Below are positions 30,412 through 40,405 of a stretch of DNA of 64,000 nucleotides, piece by piece. The notes under the pieces are model-generated. The model was not told the origin of the DNA. It ran no database searches and saw nothing but the letters and a program-made list of their open reading frames with translations. The stretch covers positions 186,001 to 250,000 of the forward strand of contig NZ_LDJI01000004.1 in the NCBI RefSeq assembly GCF_001431415.1. The letters are read 5' to 3'. How positions within the stretch are numbered: position 1 is the first letter of the stretch; every line of letters begins with the position of its first letter. The position numbers and the translations under genes are program-made. This stretch comes from Stenotrophomonas humi (GTDB lineage: Bacteria; Pseudomonadota; Gammaproteobacteria; Xanthomonadales; Xanthomonadaceae).

Positions 30412-31272
30412 ATGAATGATCTGATCGTGACGCCGAGCGATATCCGTAGCCATGATCAGGACATGGCCGATCTGCAGCGTGCGGTGGCGCTGCTGGAAGC
30501 GCCCACGCTTACCGCGAAGATGGCCAACCTGATCGGTTCGCCGCTGGAATTCGTGGTGCGCAAGCTGCCCAGTGCGGTTTCCTCGCGCATCCAGAGCGTT
30601 ACCGAGGCTGCGCTCTACAAGGCGGCGCAGACAGCGCTATGGAGCATGGATGGCAAGCAGCAGGGCAAGTCGGCGTCGCCGCGCCTGCACAAGCTCGCTG
30701 CTGCTGCCTCGGGCGCGCTGGGCGGTGCGGGTGGATTGCCGGCGCTGGCCATCGAGCTGCCGCTGTCCACCACCATCATCATGCGCGCGGTGGCCGACAT
30801 CGCCCGCAGTGAAGGTTTCGACCTGAATGACCTGGCCACCCGCCAGGCCTGCCTGGAGGTTTTTGCACTTGGCGGCAACAGCGGCAAGGATGACGCCAGC
30901 GAAACCGGTTATTACCTCGCACGCGGCTTCACCACCGAAGTGATGCGCCACCTGTCGGCCGAGCTGGCCGGCGGCGTTGCGACCGGTGGTCCTGGCATGT
31001 TGTTGGGGCTGGGGCCGAAAGAGGCTGGCCAGTGGTTGGCCAAAATCGTCGAGAAAGTCGCGGTGCGCTTCGGGGTGGTGGTGTCGGAGAAGTTTGCCGC
31101 GCAGGCGGTGCCGGTGATTGGTGCGGTGGCAGGGGCCACGTTGAACACGATTTTCATCGGCTACTACCAGGACATGGCGCGCGGGCATTTCATCGTCAAG
31201 CGACTGGAGCGCAAGTACGGCTTCGAACCGGTGCGCTTGGTCTACGGCAGTCTGGCCGGACGCATTTCGTAG
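30412..31272 (+). CDS. EcsC family protein
   Basis: Protein of 286 residues from ATG 30412; ATG 30400 would add four. The EcsC-like region covers most of the chain, with Gly/Ala-rich helices that look membrane-interacting ('AAASGALGGAGGLPALAIELPLSTTIIMRAVADIA', here cited in part, residues ~97-130, and 'AVPVIGAVAGATLNTIFI' near 235-252). It has no signal peptide. EcsC proteins are named after a Bacillus ABC-locus gene; their function is unknown. It is followed by a bidirectional terminator. Confidence 0.75.
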   Translation: MNDLIVTPSDIRSHDQDMADLQRAVALLEAPTLTAKMANLIGSPLEFVVRKLPSAVSSRIQSVTEAALYKAAQTALWSMDGKQQGKSASPRLHKLAAAASGALGGAGGLPALAIELPLSTTIIMRAVADIARSEGFDLNDLATRQACLEVFALGGNSGKDDASETGYYLARGFTTEVMRHLSAELAGGVATGGPGMLLGLGPKEAGQWLAKIVEKVAVRFGVVVSEKFAAQAVPVIGAVAGATLNTIFIGYYQDMARGHFIVKRLERKYGFEPVRLVYGSLAGRIS

Positions 31273-31341
31273 CGGCACAACCCAGGCAATCGCAGCGCGT
31301 TCGGCGATGCGAATGGGGCAGGGCCCACAACACGCGCAAAC

Positions 31342-31367
31342 AAAAACCCCGCCGAAGCGGGGTTTTT
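31342..31367. terminator. Bidirectional terminator between ecsC-like gene and ppsA
   Basis: AAAAACCCCGC and GCGGGGTTTTT form an 11-bp stem with loop CGAA and T runs on both strands, between two convergent genes. Confidence 0.92.
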
Positions 31368-31384
31368 GATTTACACAAGCGTGA

Positions 31385-33760
<2,376 letters not shown>

Positions 33761-33956
33761 GCGCGATGCTCCGTTTGGCCATCGCCCGAGGCGGGCTTGG
33801 GATGGCCACGTCCGTAGGAAGAAGCCAATATGATGCAGTGCACACCCAAGCGGCACAAGCTTGTGACAATACTTTGTCTTGTGCTTGTCTTTCCCGGGAC
33901 AGGGTACGGCCAGACACCCTGACCCGCGTCAGGATCATCACTTCAAGGGAGCGCGC

Positions 33957-34778
33957 ATGACGGCAATTCGGCCGGTTTTCTACGTCTCCGACGGTACCGG
34001 CATCACTGCCGAAACCATCGGCCACAGTTTGTTGACCCAGTTCAATGGCTTCAGTTTCGTTACTGATCGCATGTCGTTCGTGGATGATGTCGACAAAGCC
34101 CAGGAGGCGGCGGCGCGCATTCGGGCTGCCGGTGAGCGCTACCAGGTGCGGCCGATCGTCATCAGCTCCTGCGTGGATTCGAGCCTTGGCGGGATCCTGG
34201 AGGAAAGCGGGGCGCTGGTGCTGGACGTGTTTGCGCCGTTCATCGGGCCGTTGGAAAGTGAACTGAACGCGGCCCGGCACTCCAAGGTGGGCCAGGCCCA
34301 CGGCATGGTCGATTTCGATACCTACCATCGGCGCATCAATGCGATGAACTTCGCACTCAGTCATGACGACGGCATCGCAGTGAACTACGACGAGGCCGAC
34401 GTGGTGCTGGTGGCGGTATCGCGGGCCGGCAAGACCCCGACCTGCATCTATCTGGCGATGCATTACGGCATCCGCGCGGCCAACTATCCGTTGACCGAGG
34501 AAGACCTGGAGCATGATCGTCTGCCGCCGCGCCTGCGCCCTTATCGCAACAAGTTGTTCGGGCTGACCATCGACCCGGAACGCCTGCAGCAGATCCGCCA
34601 GGAACGTCGGCCGAACTCCCGTTACGCCAGCGCCGAGGTGTGCAGGCGCGAGGTTTCGGCAGCCGAGACCATGTTCCGCATGGAGCGCATCCCGACCCTG
34701 AGCACCACGCATACCTCGATCGAGGAAATTTCCAGCAAGGTGCTGGGGACGCTGGGACTGCAGCGCGAAATGTACTGA
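33957..34778 (+). CDS. ppsR: PEP synthase regulatory protein (bifunctional kinase/pyrophosphorylase)
   Basis: Protein of 273 residues from ATG 33957, with AAGGGA upstream. It is a DUF299/PSRP protein: '[15 protein letters not shown]' at the start, '[19 protein letters not shown]' in the middle, and the P-loop-like '[14 protein letters not shown]' near residue 155. It phosphorylates and dephosphorylates a Thr next to the catalytic His of PpsA and so switches it off and on. The divergent arrangement with ppsA and the 196-bp shared upstream region fit this partnership. Confidence 0.94.
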   Translation: MTAIRPVFYVSDGTGITAETIGHSLLTQFNGFSFVTDRMSFVDDVDKAQEAAARIRAAGERYQVRPIVISSCVDSSLGGILEESGALVLDVFAPFIGPLESELNAARHSKVGQAHGMVDFDTYHRRINAMNFALSHDDGIAVNYDEADVVLVAVSRAGKTPTCIYLAMHYGIRAANYPLTEEDLEHDRLPPRLRPYRNKLFGLTIDPERLQQIRQERRPNSRYASAEVCRREVSAAETMFRMERIPTLSTTHTSIEEISSKVLGTLGLQREMY

Positions 34779-34790
34779 GGCCACACTCTG

Positions 34791-34813
34791 CCCCCTTGTC
34801 GCGGCAAGGGGGG
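34791..34813 (+). terminator. Hairpin after ppsR
   Basis: CCCCCTTG and CAAGGGGG form an 8-bp stem 12 bases beyond the ppsR stop. There is no T run, so termination is only probable. Confidence 0.45.
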
Positions 34814-34889
34814 GCTCTCGGCGGCGCAGTCTGGTCAAGTTGGCTGGCGCAGAAGCGCCGACAGTGCGCGACGGTGTAGTCCCGGCCGC

Positions 34890-34957
34890 GGTAGCGCGGA
34901 GCCATGCTTTGCGAAGATTCCCGGGATGCAGCTACCGGGGATGGCTCGGCGCTACCC
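34890..34957. repeat. SMAG-type repeat dimer, two inverted units
   Basis: A GGTAGCGCGGAGCCATGC head on the plus strand is followed by a second unit on the minus strand that reads GGTAGCGCCGAGCCATCC, so two GTAG-headed elements face each other. The gap between ppsR and the next gene (about 250 bases) holds this dimer and the hairpin at 34791, and nothing else I can recognise. Confidence 0.7.
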
Positions 34958-35025
34958 AGTCTGCGCCTGTATTCGGCTGATCTACAAGGCTGCACCAGAC
35001 ACGACGTGGCGTGTACGATCAGCCC

Positions 35026-35535
35026 ATGTCACAGGCACTTTCCCGCATTGATCGCATCCCCCGGCTGAGCCGCCTCAGCTGGTTGATGGGCTTGTATGCG
35101 GAGAACTACGGGCATTTGGTGCGATTGTTCGCGCCGCAGGAACTGCAGGCGGGCACCTATTCTTCCCGCATTGGCGATGGTCTGGACCTGCGTTTGGATG
35201 TCATCGAATGCCATCGCTACACGGTCGAATTGCGCATGACCTATGACCTCTGTGATCCCGTCACGGGTGAGCCGGATCCCTCCGCCTATGTGCGCCTGTA
35301 CGGAGATGCGCGGCAGGCTGAAGCCACCCACTGTTATGTGGGGCGGCGCTGGCAGGACGTGGTCGGGATGTACCCCCCGGCGGATGAATTGATCAGCCAC
35401 CGCATGCGCATGAACACGTTCCTCGGCAAGTGGCTGGAATACCTGGCCGAGCGCGGCCATGGCGTGGCCACGCTGCGTCGCATCGACACCGATGCCGCGG
35501 TGGTACGTCGACGTTCTTCCGCGCTGGAACACTGA
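35026..35535 (+). CDS. DUF1249 family protein (YqiB-like)
   Basis: Protein of 169 residues from ATG 35026; a GTG five codons earlier is possible. The family pattern is clear: 'LSWLMGLYAENYGHLVRLFAP', 'LRLDVIECHRYTVELRMTYD', 'YVRLYGDARQAEATHCYVGRRWQ' and 'MNTFLGKWLEYLAERGH'. DUF1249 proteins are small cytoplasmic proteins of unknown function. It precedes a Nudix hydrolase gene by 53 bp, possibly in one transcript. Confidence 0.8.
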   Translation: MSQALSRIDRIPRLSRLSWLMGLYAENYGHLVRLFAPQELQAGTYSSRIGDGLDLRLDVIECHRYTVELRMTYDLCDPVTGEPDPSAYVRLYGDARQAEATHCYVGRRWQDVVGMYPPADELISHRMRMNTFLGKWLEYLAERGHGVATLRRIDTDAAVVRRRSSALEH

Positions 35536-35588
35536 GGCGCAGCCTCAATCGGCCATAATGCGGGCCCCTTGTTTTGTGGTTGCCGCAG

Positions 35589-36077
35589 ATGCCGTACACC
35601 CCGATTCTGGCCACGCTTGGTTACGTGCTTTCTGCCGACGGTACGCAGGCCTTGATGATCCATCGCAATACCCGCCCCGGCGATATCCACCTGGGCAAGT
35701 ACAACGGGCTCGGCGGCAAGATGGAGCCGGACGAGGACATCCTGGCCTGCATGCATCGGGAAATCCGCGAGGAAGCCGGCATCGAATGCGGCACCACCCG
35801 CATGCGCGGCACCATCAGCTGGCCTGGCTTCGGCAAGAACGGCGAGGACTGGTTTGCCTTCATCTTCGTCATTGACGATTACACCGGCACGCCGTTGGAA
35901 TCCAACCCGGAAGGTACGTTGGAGTGGGTGGCGGTGGATCAGCTGGAGTCGCTGCCGCTGTGGGAGGGGGATCGCCATTTCCTGCCGCTGGTGTTCGACG
36001 CCGACCCCCGGCCGTTTCACGGCGTGATGCCTTATCGAGACGGCCGGATGCAGTCCTGGGGTTTCACCCGGCTGTGA
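35589..36077 (+). CDS. Nudix hydrolase, MutT/8-oxo-dGTP diphosphatase-like
   Basis: Protein of 162 residues from ATG 35589. The Nudix box is perfect, running from Gly in 'GLGGKMEPDEDI' to 'REIREEAGI' (residues ~43-65), with the Glu metal ligands of REEAG. It has the 'MIHRNTRPGDIHLGKYNG' start and 'HGVMPYRDGRMQSWGF' end seen in 8-oxo-dGTP diphosphatases of the MTH1/MutT type. Cleaning the nucleotide pool is the likely role; another nucleoside diphosphate-linked substrate remains possible. Confidence 0.82.
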   Translation: MPYTPILATLGYVLSADGTQALMIHRNTRPGDIHLGKYNGLGGKMEPDEDILACMHREIREEAGIECGTTRMRGTISWPGFGKNGEDWFAFIFVIDDYTGTPLESNPEGTLEWVAVDQLESLPLWEGDRHFLPLVFDADPRPFHGVMPYRDGRMQSWGFTRL

Positions 36078-36228
36078 CAGCGCGGCTGCGTGGCGCAGTT
36101 TGCCGGCAGGAGTGCTTTGCAGGCAGGACAGCGCCGCCGCGCAGGGCGGCTGAACCGGCGCCACGGCGTGCTGTTACCTACACCGGCGCTCGCGGTAATC
36201 TGTGGGCGTCCATGCCTTGTGAGTCCCC

Positions 36229-36843
36229 ATGAAACGTCACTTCTCGATGCTTCGCGAGTTTCAGCTTGCGGACTGGTTCACGCTCGGCAATGCCTTCTGC
36301 GGTACCGGAGCGGTGTTTGCCGCGATGCGCTTCCTGCAGGACGGCCAGCGCGGCTACCTGATGTTCGGCATGGCGCTGATCCCCCTGGCCTTCATTTTCG
36401 ACGCGTTGGACGGCCGGGTGGCGCGTTGGCGGCAGTCTTCGTCCACGCTCGGGCGCGAGCTGGACTCGCTGGCCGACATCATTTCCTTTGGCGTCGCCCC
36501 GGCCGCACTGGCCTATGCCTGCGGCATGCAGGGCGGCTGGGACTGGCTGGTGCTGAGTTACTTCGTCTGCTGTGGCGTCAGCCGCCTGGCGCGCTACAAC
36601 GTCACCGCCGAGGCGATCTCCGGTGATTCGGACAAGGTGCCTTACTTTGAAGGCACCCCCATCCCGACCAGCTTGGCCTTGGTGATCGTGTTGGCACTGG
36701 CGGCGCACTTCAACGCCATTGGATCGGCGCTGTGGGGCGGTAGTTGGCAGCTGGGGCCATGGCAGCTGCACCCGTTGGTGCTGCTGTTCGCACTGTCTGG
36801 CTCGTTGATGATCAGCAAGACGTTGCGTATTCCCAAACCCTGA
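36229..36843 (+). CDS. pssA: CDP-diacylglycerol-serine O-phosphatidyltransferase
   Basis: Protein of 204 residues. The CDP-alcohol phosphatidyltransferase motif DG-x2-AR-x8-G-x3-D-x3-D is complete, from 'DALDGRVARWR' to 'GRELDSLADIISFG' (~60-90). About five to six membrane helices are seen. It joins serine to CDP-diacylglycerol to make phosphatidylserine, the precursor of phosphatidylethanolamine. This is the membrane-embedded type, not the E. coli PssA type. The gap before it (36078-36228) shows nothing recognisable. Confidence 0.88.
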   Translation: MKRHFSMLREFQLADWFTLGNAFCGTGAVFAAMRFLQDGQRGYLMFGMALIPLAFIFDALDGRVARWRQSSSTLGRELDSLADIISFGVAPAALAYACGMQGGWDWLVLSYFVCCGVSRLARYNVTAEAISGDSDKVPYFEGTPIPTSLALVIVLALAAHFNAIGSALWGGSWQLGPWQLHPLVLLFALSGSLMISKTLRIPKP

Positions 36844-36896
36844 ATCGGGTTCCCAGTGTCATTGCTATCATCGCCAGGCAATCAGGAAATCATGCA

Positions 36897-38018
36897 ATGA
36901 GTGGGTCAGGCAACAACGGAAACGAGGGCTTTGAAGCGGACATGCGCCGTCATTGGCAGGCGTGGGCGCAGGCCTCACAGACGCATGCCGAGGCTGCGGC
37001 GGGTGAATTCCCCTGGCGTGAGAGCATCGAGCAGTGGACCCGATTGGTCACCACCGACGCACCGGCGGACGTGCAGGACCTGGGGGCGCGTTTCCAGCAT
37101 CAGGCGGGCGACTGGTTCAGCTTGATGCAACAGGTGGCGGCCCGTTTCGCCGGACAGGACACCAGTGCGGCCGAAGTGGCCGGCGCGTGGCGCGAAGCGG
37201 TGCAAGGGCAGGGCGAAGGTTTGTTGCGTTGGATGCTGGGCGCAGCGCGTGGCGGCAACGCGCTCAACGACCAGCCCTGGATGCGTGAATTTGCGCGCAC
37301 CGTGCAAGCTGGCTTTGGTGGTGGCGAATGGTTGCAGGCACCCGCATTCGGCCCTGCGCGTGAGCATCAGGCACGGTGGCAGGCATTGTTGAAGATGCAG
37401 CGCGAGTATCAAGGGCGCGCTGACGTCTATGTCGAAACCATTCGCAACGTTCTGGACGACGCCTTCAAGCGCTTCGAGGCAAAACTGGCCGAACATGAAG
37501 TGCCGGGCAGTCAACTCACCAGCGCCCGCGCCATGTTTGATCTGTGGATTGATGCTGCTGAAGAGGCATACGCCAAGGTCGCGATGTCCGAAGATTTCCA
37601 GCGCATCTATGCCGACCTGGCCAATGCGCAGATGCGCCTGCGCGCAGCCTCGCAACAGGAGTTGGAGCGTGCCTGCGAGACGATGGGGATGCCCACCCGC
37701 ACCGAGATGGATGCTGCGCATCGGCGCATCACCGAGTTGGAGCGTCAGGTTCGACGTTTGATTGCGGTTGCTTCCGCGCCTTCTTTCCAGCAAGCCCCGG
37801 AGCATGCTGCGCCGGCTTCCAGCAGGCGCGCGGCTGCTGCGGCGAAGCCGAAGGCGGAGTCGAGAACGAAGTCGTCCGCGAAGCCGAAGGCCAAGCCGGA
37901 AACGAAGGCAAAGCCAAAGCCACAAGCAAAGGCAAAGCCACAAGCGAAGGAAAAGCCGAAAAAAGCGGCCACCAGATCGACCGGCGGCAAGATCACCTCC
38001 GGCAGGGCTAAGGCATGA
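36897..38018 (+). CDS. phaE: Class III polyhydroxyalkanoate synthase subunit PhaE, with a Lys-rich tail
   Basis: Protein of 373 residues from ATG 36897 with AGGA upstream; the frame is open further into pssA but not conserved there. The body is the PHA_synth_III_E domain: helical, Trp-rich N-terminus ('RRHWQAWAQASQTH'), 'WMREFARTVQAGFG' and the C-terminal 'YRADVYVE...MFDLWIDAAEEAYAKVAMSEDF' region. From about residue 315 to 365 comes a tail of Lys, Ala and Pro repeats ('KPKAKPETKAKPKPQAKAK'). This resembles the histone H1-like tail of PhaF phasins. It overlaps phaC by 4 bases and would activate PhaC at the granule surface. Confidence 0.85.
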   Translation: MSGSGNNGNEGFEADMRRHWQAWAQASQTHAEAAAGEFPWRESIEQWTRLVTTDAPADVQDLGARFQHQAGDWFSLMQQVAARFAGQDTSAAEVAGAWREAVQGQGEGLLRWMLGAARGGNALNDQPWMREFARTVQAGFGGGEWLQAPAFGPAREHQARWQALLKMQREYQGRADVYVETIRNVLDDAFKRFEAKLAEHEVPGSQLTSARAMFDLWIDAAEEAYAKVAMSEDFQRIYADLANAQMRLRAASQQELERACETMGMPTRTEMDAAHRRITELERQVRRLIAVASAPSFQQAPEHAAPASSRRAAAAAKPKAESRTKSSAKPKAKPETKAKPKPQAKAKPQAKEKPKKAATRSTGGKITSGRAKA

Positions 38019-39082
38019 AAGGTCCGCTTGGTTTCGGGGGTGATGACCTGCTGCAGGAAACGCTGCAATGGCAGCGCAAACTGCTGGATGGCCTGAAGCT
38101 GCTGCCCGGTGTCGAAGACGTGGGCTACGGCGTCACCGAGCGTGAAGAGGTGCGGAGCGACGGCAAGGTCAAGCTCTACCGCTTCATCGGCAACCAGCCC
38201 GGCAACGGGCAGCCACCGTTGTTGATTGTCTATGCACTGGTCAACCGGCCTTACATGGTGGACCTGCAGGACGGCCGTTCGCTGGTACAGAAACTGCTGG
38301 CGCTGGGGCAGGACGTGTATGTGCTGGATTGGGGCTACCCCGATCGCTCCGAGCGCTACCTCACGCTGGAGGACTACCTGCTGCGTTACATCGACGGCGC
38401 GGTGGATCACCTGCGTGCGCAGCGCGATGGCGAGCCGGTAAACCTGCTTGGCATCTGCCAGGGCGGCGTGTTTTCACTGTGCTACGCCGCCTTGCGCCCG
38501 CACAAGGTGCGTAACCTGATCACGATGGTGACGCCGGTTGACTTCCATACTTCGGACAACATGCTGTCGCATTGGGCACGGCAGGTGGATGTGGATCTGT
38601 TCGTGGATACGCTGGGAAACATCCCTGCCGATCTGATGAACGCCAGTTACCTGATGCTCAAGCCATTCCGCTTGAACGTGCAGAAGTACGTAGGCCTGAT
38701 GGACATCCTGGACGACAAGCAGGCGCTGGAAGATTTCCTGCGCATGGAGAAGTGGATCTTCGATTCCCCTGATCTTGCCGGCGAGACCTTCCGTCAGTTC
38801 GTCAAACAGTTCTACCAAGCCAATGGGCTGATGAACGGCAGCATCGTCATCGGTGAAGAGCCGGTCGACCTGAAGGCACTGACCATGCCAGTGCTCAACA
38901 TCTACGCCGAGCAGGATCACCTGGTGCCGCCTTCGGCCTCCAAGGCCATGCAGGCGCAGATCGGCGCTGATGACTATACGGAAGTGGGTTTCCGTGGCGG
39001 CCATATCGGCATCTATGTTTCCGGACGTGCGCAGCGGGAAGTGCCGGGCGCCATCCATGATTGGTTGAGTAAACGCATATGA
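38015..39082 (+). CDS. phaC: Class III polyhydroxyalkanoate synthase catalytic subunit PhaC
   Basis: Protein of 355 residues, the class III size. This is an alpha/beta hydrolase with the synthase lipase-like box 'LLGICQGGVFSL' (~146-157), where Cys replaces Ser as nucleophile. The Asp is in 'YAEQDHLVPPSAS' and the His in 'FRGGHIGIYVS'. It polymerises 3-hydroxyacyl-CoA into PHA storage polymer, together with PhaE encoded directly upstream. No phaA, phaB or depolymerase gene is nearby. The stop overlaps the next start. Confidence 0.9.
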   Translation: MKGPLGFGGDDLLQETLQWQRKLLDGLKLLPGVEDVGYGVTEREEVRSDGKVKLYRFIGNQPGNGQPPLLIVYALVNRPYMVDLQDGRSLVQKLLALGQDVYVLDWGYPDRSERYLTLEDYLLRYIDGAVDHLRAQRDGEPVNLLGICQGGVFSLCYAALRPHKVRNLITMVTPVDFHTSDNMLSHWARQVDVDLFVDTLGNIPADLMNASYLMLKPFRLNVQKYVGLMDILDDKQALEDFLRMEKWIFDSPDLAGETFRQFVKQFYQANGLMNGSIVIGEEPVDLKALTMPVLNIYAEQDHLVPPSASKAMQAQIGADDYTEVGFRGGHIGIYVSGRAQREVPGAIHDWLSKRI

Positions 39083-39453
39083 GTCATCGTCTCAGATTTT
39101 CCGCCGGCATCGTGCTTGCTGCCTTTGCATCCGTCGGCAGTGCCGCGCCAAGCGCCACCGCGCAACGCGAGATCACCGGTTTGATGCAGGCGTTGGAAAC
39201 GTCGGGCTGCCGCTTCCAGCGCAACGGAAGCTGGCACGAATCGGCCGAGGCGCGCAGCCACCTGCAGCGCAAGTACGACTACCTGCTCAAGCGCAATCTG
39301 ACCGATACCGCCGAGCAGTTCATCGACCGTGCCGCCAGCCGCAGCAGCATCAGTGGCAAGCCGTACCGTGTGGCATGCCCGGGAGCGGCGGAGCAGGATG
39401 CAGCAACCTGGTTCCAGCAGCAGTTGCAGCGCCTGCGCCGGGCTGGCGCGTGA
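39079..39453 (+). CDS. Exported DUF5329 protein
   Basis: Protein of 124 residues; the ATG overlaps the phaC stop. A signal peptide ends near 'GSAA' (~23). The mature part has 'SGCRFQRNGSWHESAEARSHLQRKY' and 'TAEQFIDRAASRSSISGKPYRVACPG', the DUF5329 pattern, with two Cys that could form a disulphide. The family's function is unknown. Coupling to phaC may only reflect tight packing. Confidence 0.72.
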   Translation: MSHRLRFSAGIVLAAFASVGSAAPSATAQREITGLMQALETSGCRFQRNGSWHESAEARSHLQRKYDYLLKRNLTDTAEQFIDRAASRSSISGKPYRVACPGAAEQDAATWFQQQLQRLRRAGA

Positions 39454-39468
39454 GTATCGTGAGCGCGC

Positions 39469-39948
39469 GTGGCTGATCCGCTGCCTCCGGCGGCAGATGG
39501 TTCGCTCCACCGGGCGTGCCTGCGTGTGCTGCAGGGGCTGGGTGTGCTCTGGACATTGCCCAATACAGTGATCGGCCTGCTTGCGGGCCTTGTCGGCATG
39601 ACTGCGGGCGCACGCGTGTACTGGAGCCGCCGCGAATGCGCGTTGGTGTTCCGGCGTTGGCCATGGGGTCCGGGTGGTGCGATCACGTTGGGAACGGTGA
39701 TCCTGCACACCGGCGATGATATGGATGGGCTGTGCCTTACCTATGAGCACCGCGCCGGACGTTGCCAGCATCCGCGCGTGCGGCTTGGCGATCACGAGCG
39801 CGCGCATGTATTCCAGTACCTGCTGCTTGGCCCGTTGTTTCTGCCGCTCTATCTTTTGTGTGGTGGCGTGAGTGTGCGCAACCCGTTCGAGCGTGCGGCG
39901 GATCGCTATGCAATGCACGGCCGTGGTTGGTGGCCGTGGTGGAACTGA
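39469..39948 (+). CDS. Unknown protein with HExxH motif and hydrophobic segments
   Basis: Protein of 159 residues with a GTG start at 39469. Hydrophobic stretches lie at about 22-45 and 122-135. Between them is 'DHERAHVFQYLLLGPLFLPLYLL', whose H-E-R-A-H fits HExxH, and 'NPFERAADRYAMHG' follows about 20 residues later. Proteins with this pair of motifs are widespread and unnamed. Metal binding or proteolysis is only suggested by the motif. Confidence 0.6.
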   Translation: MADPLPPAADGSLHRACLRVLQGLGVLWTLPNTVIGLLAGLVGMTAGARVYWSRRECALVFRRWPWGPGGAITLGTVILHTGDDMDGLCLTYEHRAGRCQHPRVRLGDHERAHVFQYLLLGPLFLPLYLLCGGVSVRNPFERAADRYAMHGRGWWPWWN

Positions 39949-40028
39949 ACCAGCATTCATGCGTTGTCGTCATATGGAAATGCTGCGGTCATGGGCCGCA
40001 AACTTTTTTTGTACATCCTGGTAACACC

Positions 40029-40047
40029 CCGCCACGTATGGTGGCGG
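40029..40047 (+). promoter_or_regulatory. Strong hairpin in the leader of the small gene at 40079
   Basis: CCGCCAC and GTGGCGG form a 7-bp GC stem with loop GTATG. It begins 17 bases after a run of seven T and ends 31 bases before the ATG. It could stabilise the mRNA or control translation; it is not placed like a terminator of the gene upstream, which ended about 80 bases earlier. Confidence 0.4.
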
Positions 40048-40078
40048 CGTTGCAGAACTGACAGGAGTACTTACCACC

Positions 40079-40294
40079 ATGGCAATCGTTCTTTACATCG
40101 GTGGCAGCAAGGATGGTGACAAGGGCGTCGTGCCCTATGGCTTCAGCAAGACCCGCGCGGACACGGAGAATGGTCCGGAGTTCTATGTGGAGCGGATGAT
40201 GGAAATCAGTGGCCGCGCCCGCATGCGTGTCATGGTGCTGGAAGATCTGCGCGACGACATCGCCTCCCAACGCTTGAGCCAGCATCTGGGGTAA
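40079..40294 (+). CDS. Small conserved hypothetical protein
   Basis: Protein of 71 residues with a good AGGAG sequence 13 bases before the ATG. It is mixed alpha/beta by eye, begins 'MAIVLYIGGSKDGDKGVVPYG' and has no signal peptide, membrane segment or Cys. I do not recognise the family. A ribosome-binding site, its own leader and typical codon use support a real gene. Confidence 0.62.
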   Translation: MAIVLYIGGSKDGDKGVVPYGFSKTRADTENGPEFYVERMMEISGRARMRVMVLEDLRDDIASQRLSQHLG

Positions 40295-40405
40295 TGGCCC
40301 CGGCGCGCCGGGCGACAGGTCCGGCGCGTGCTGTCAATGGCTTTCGCCCACGGCGCTGCGTTGCCAGAATGCAGACTACCGTCCCCGTGGGTTCCGCAGC
40401 AGGCA

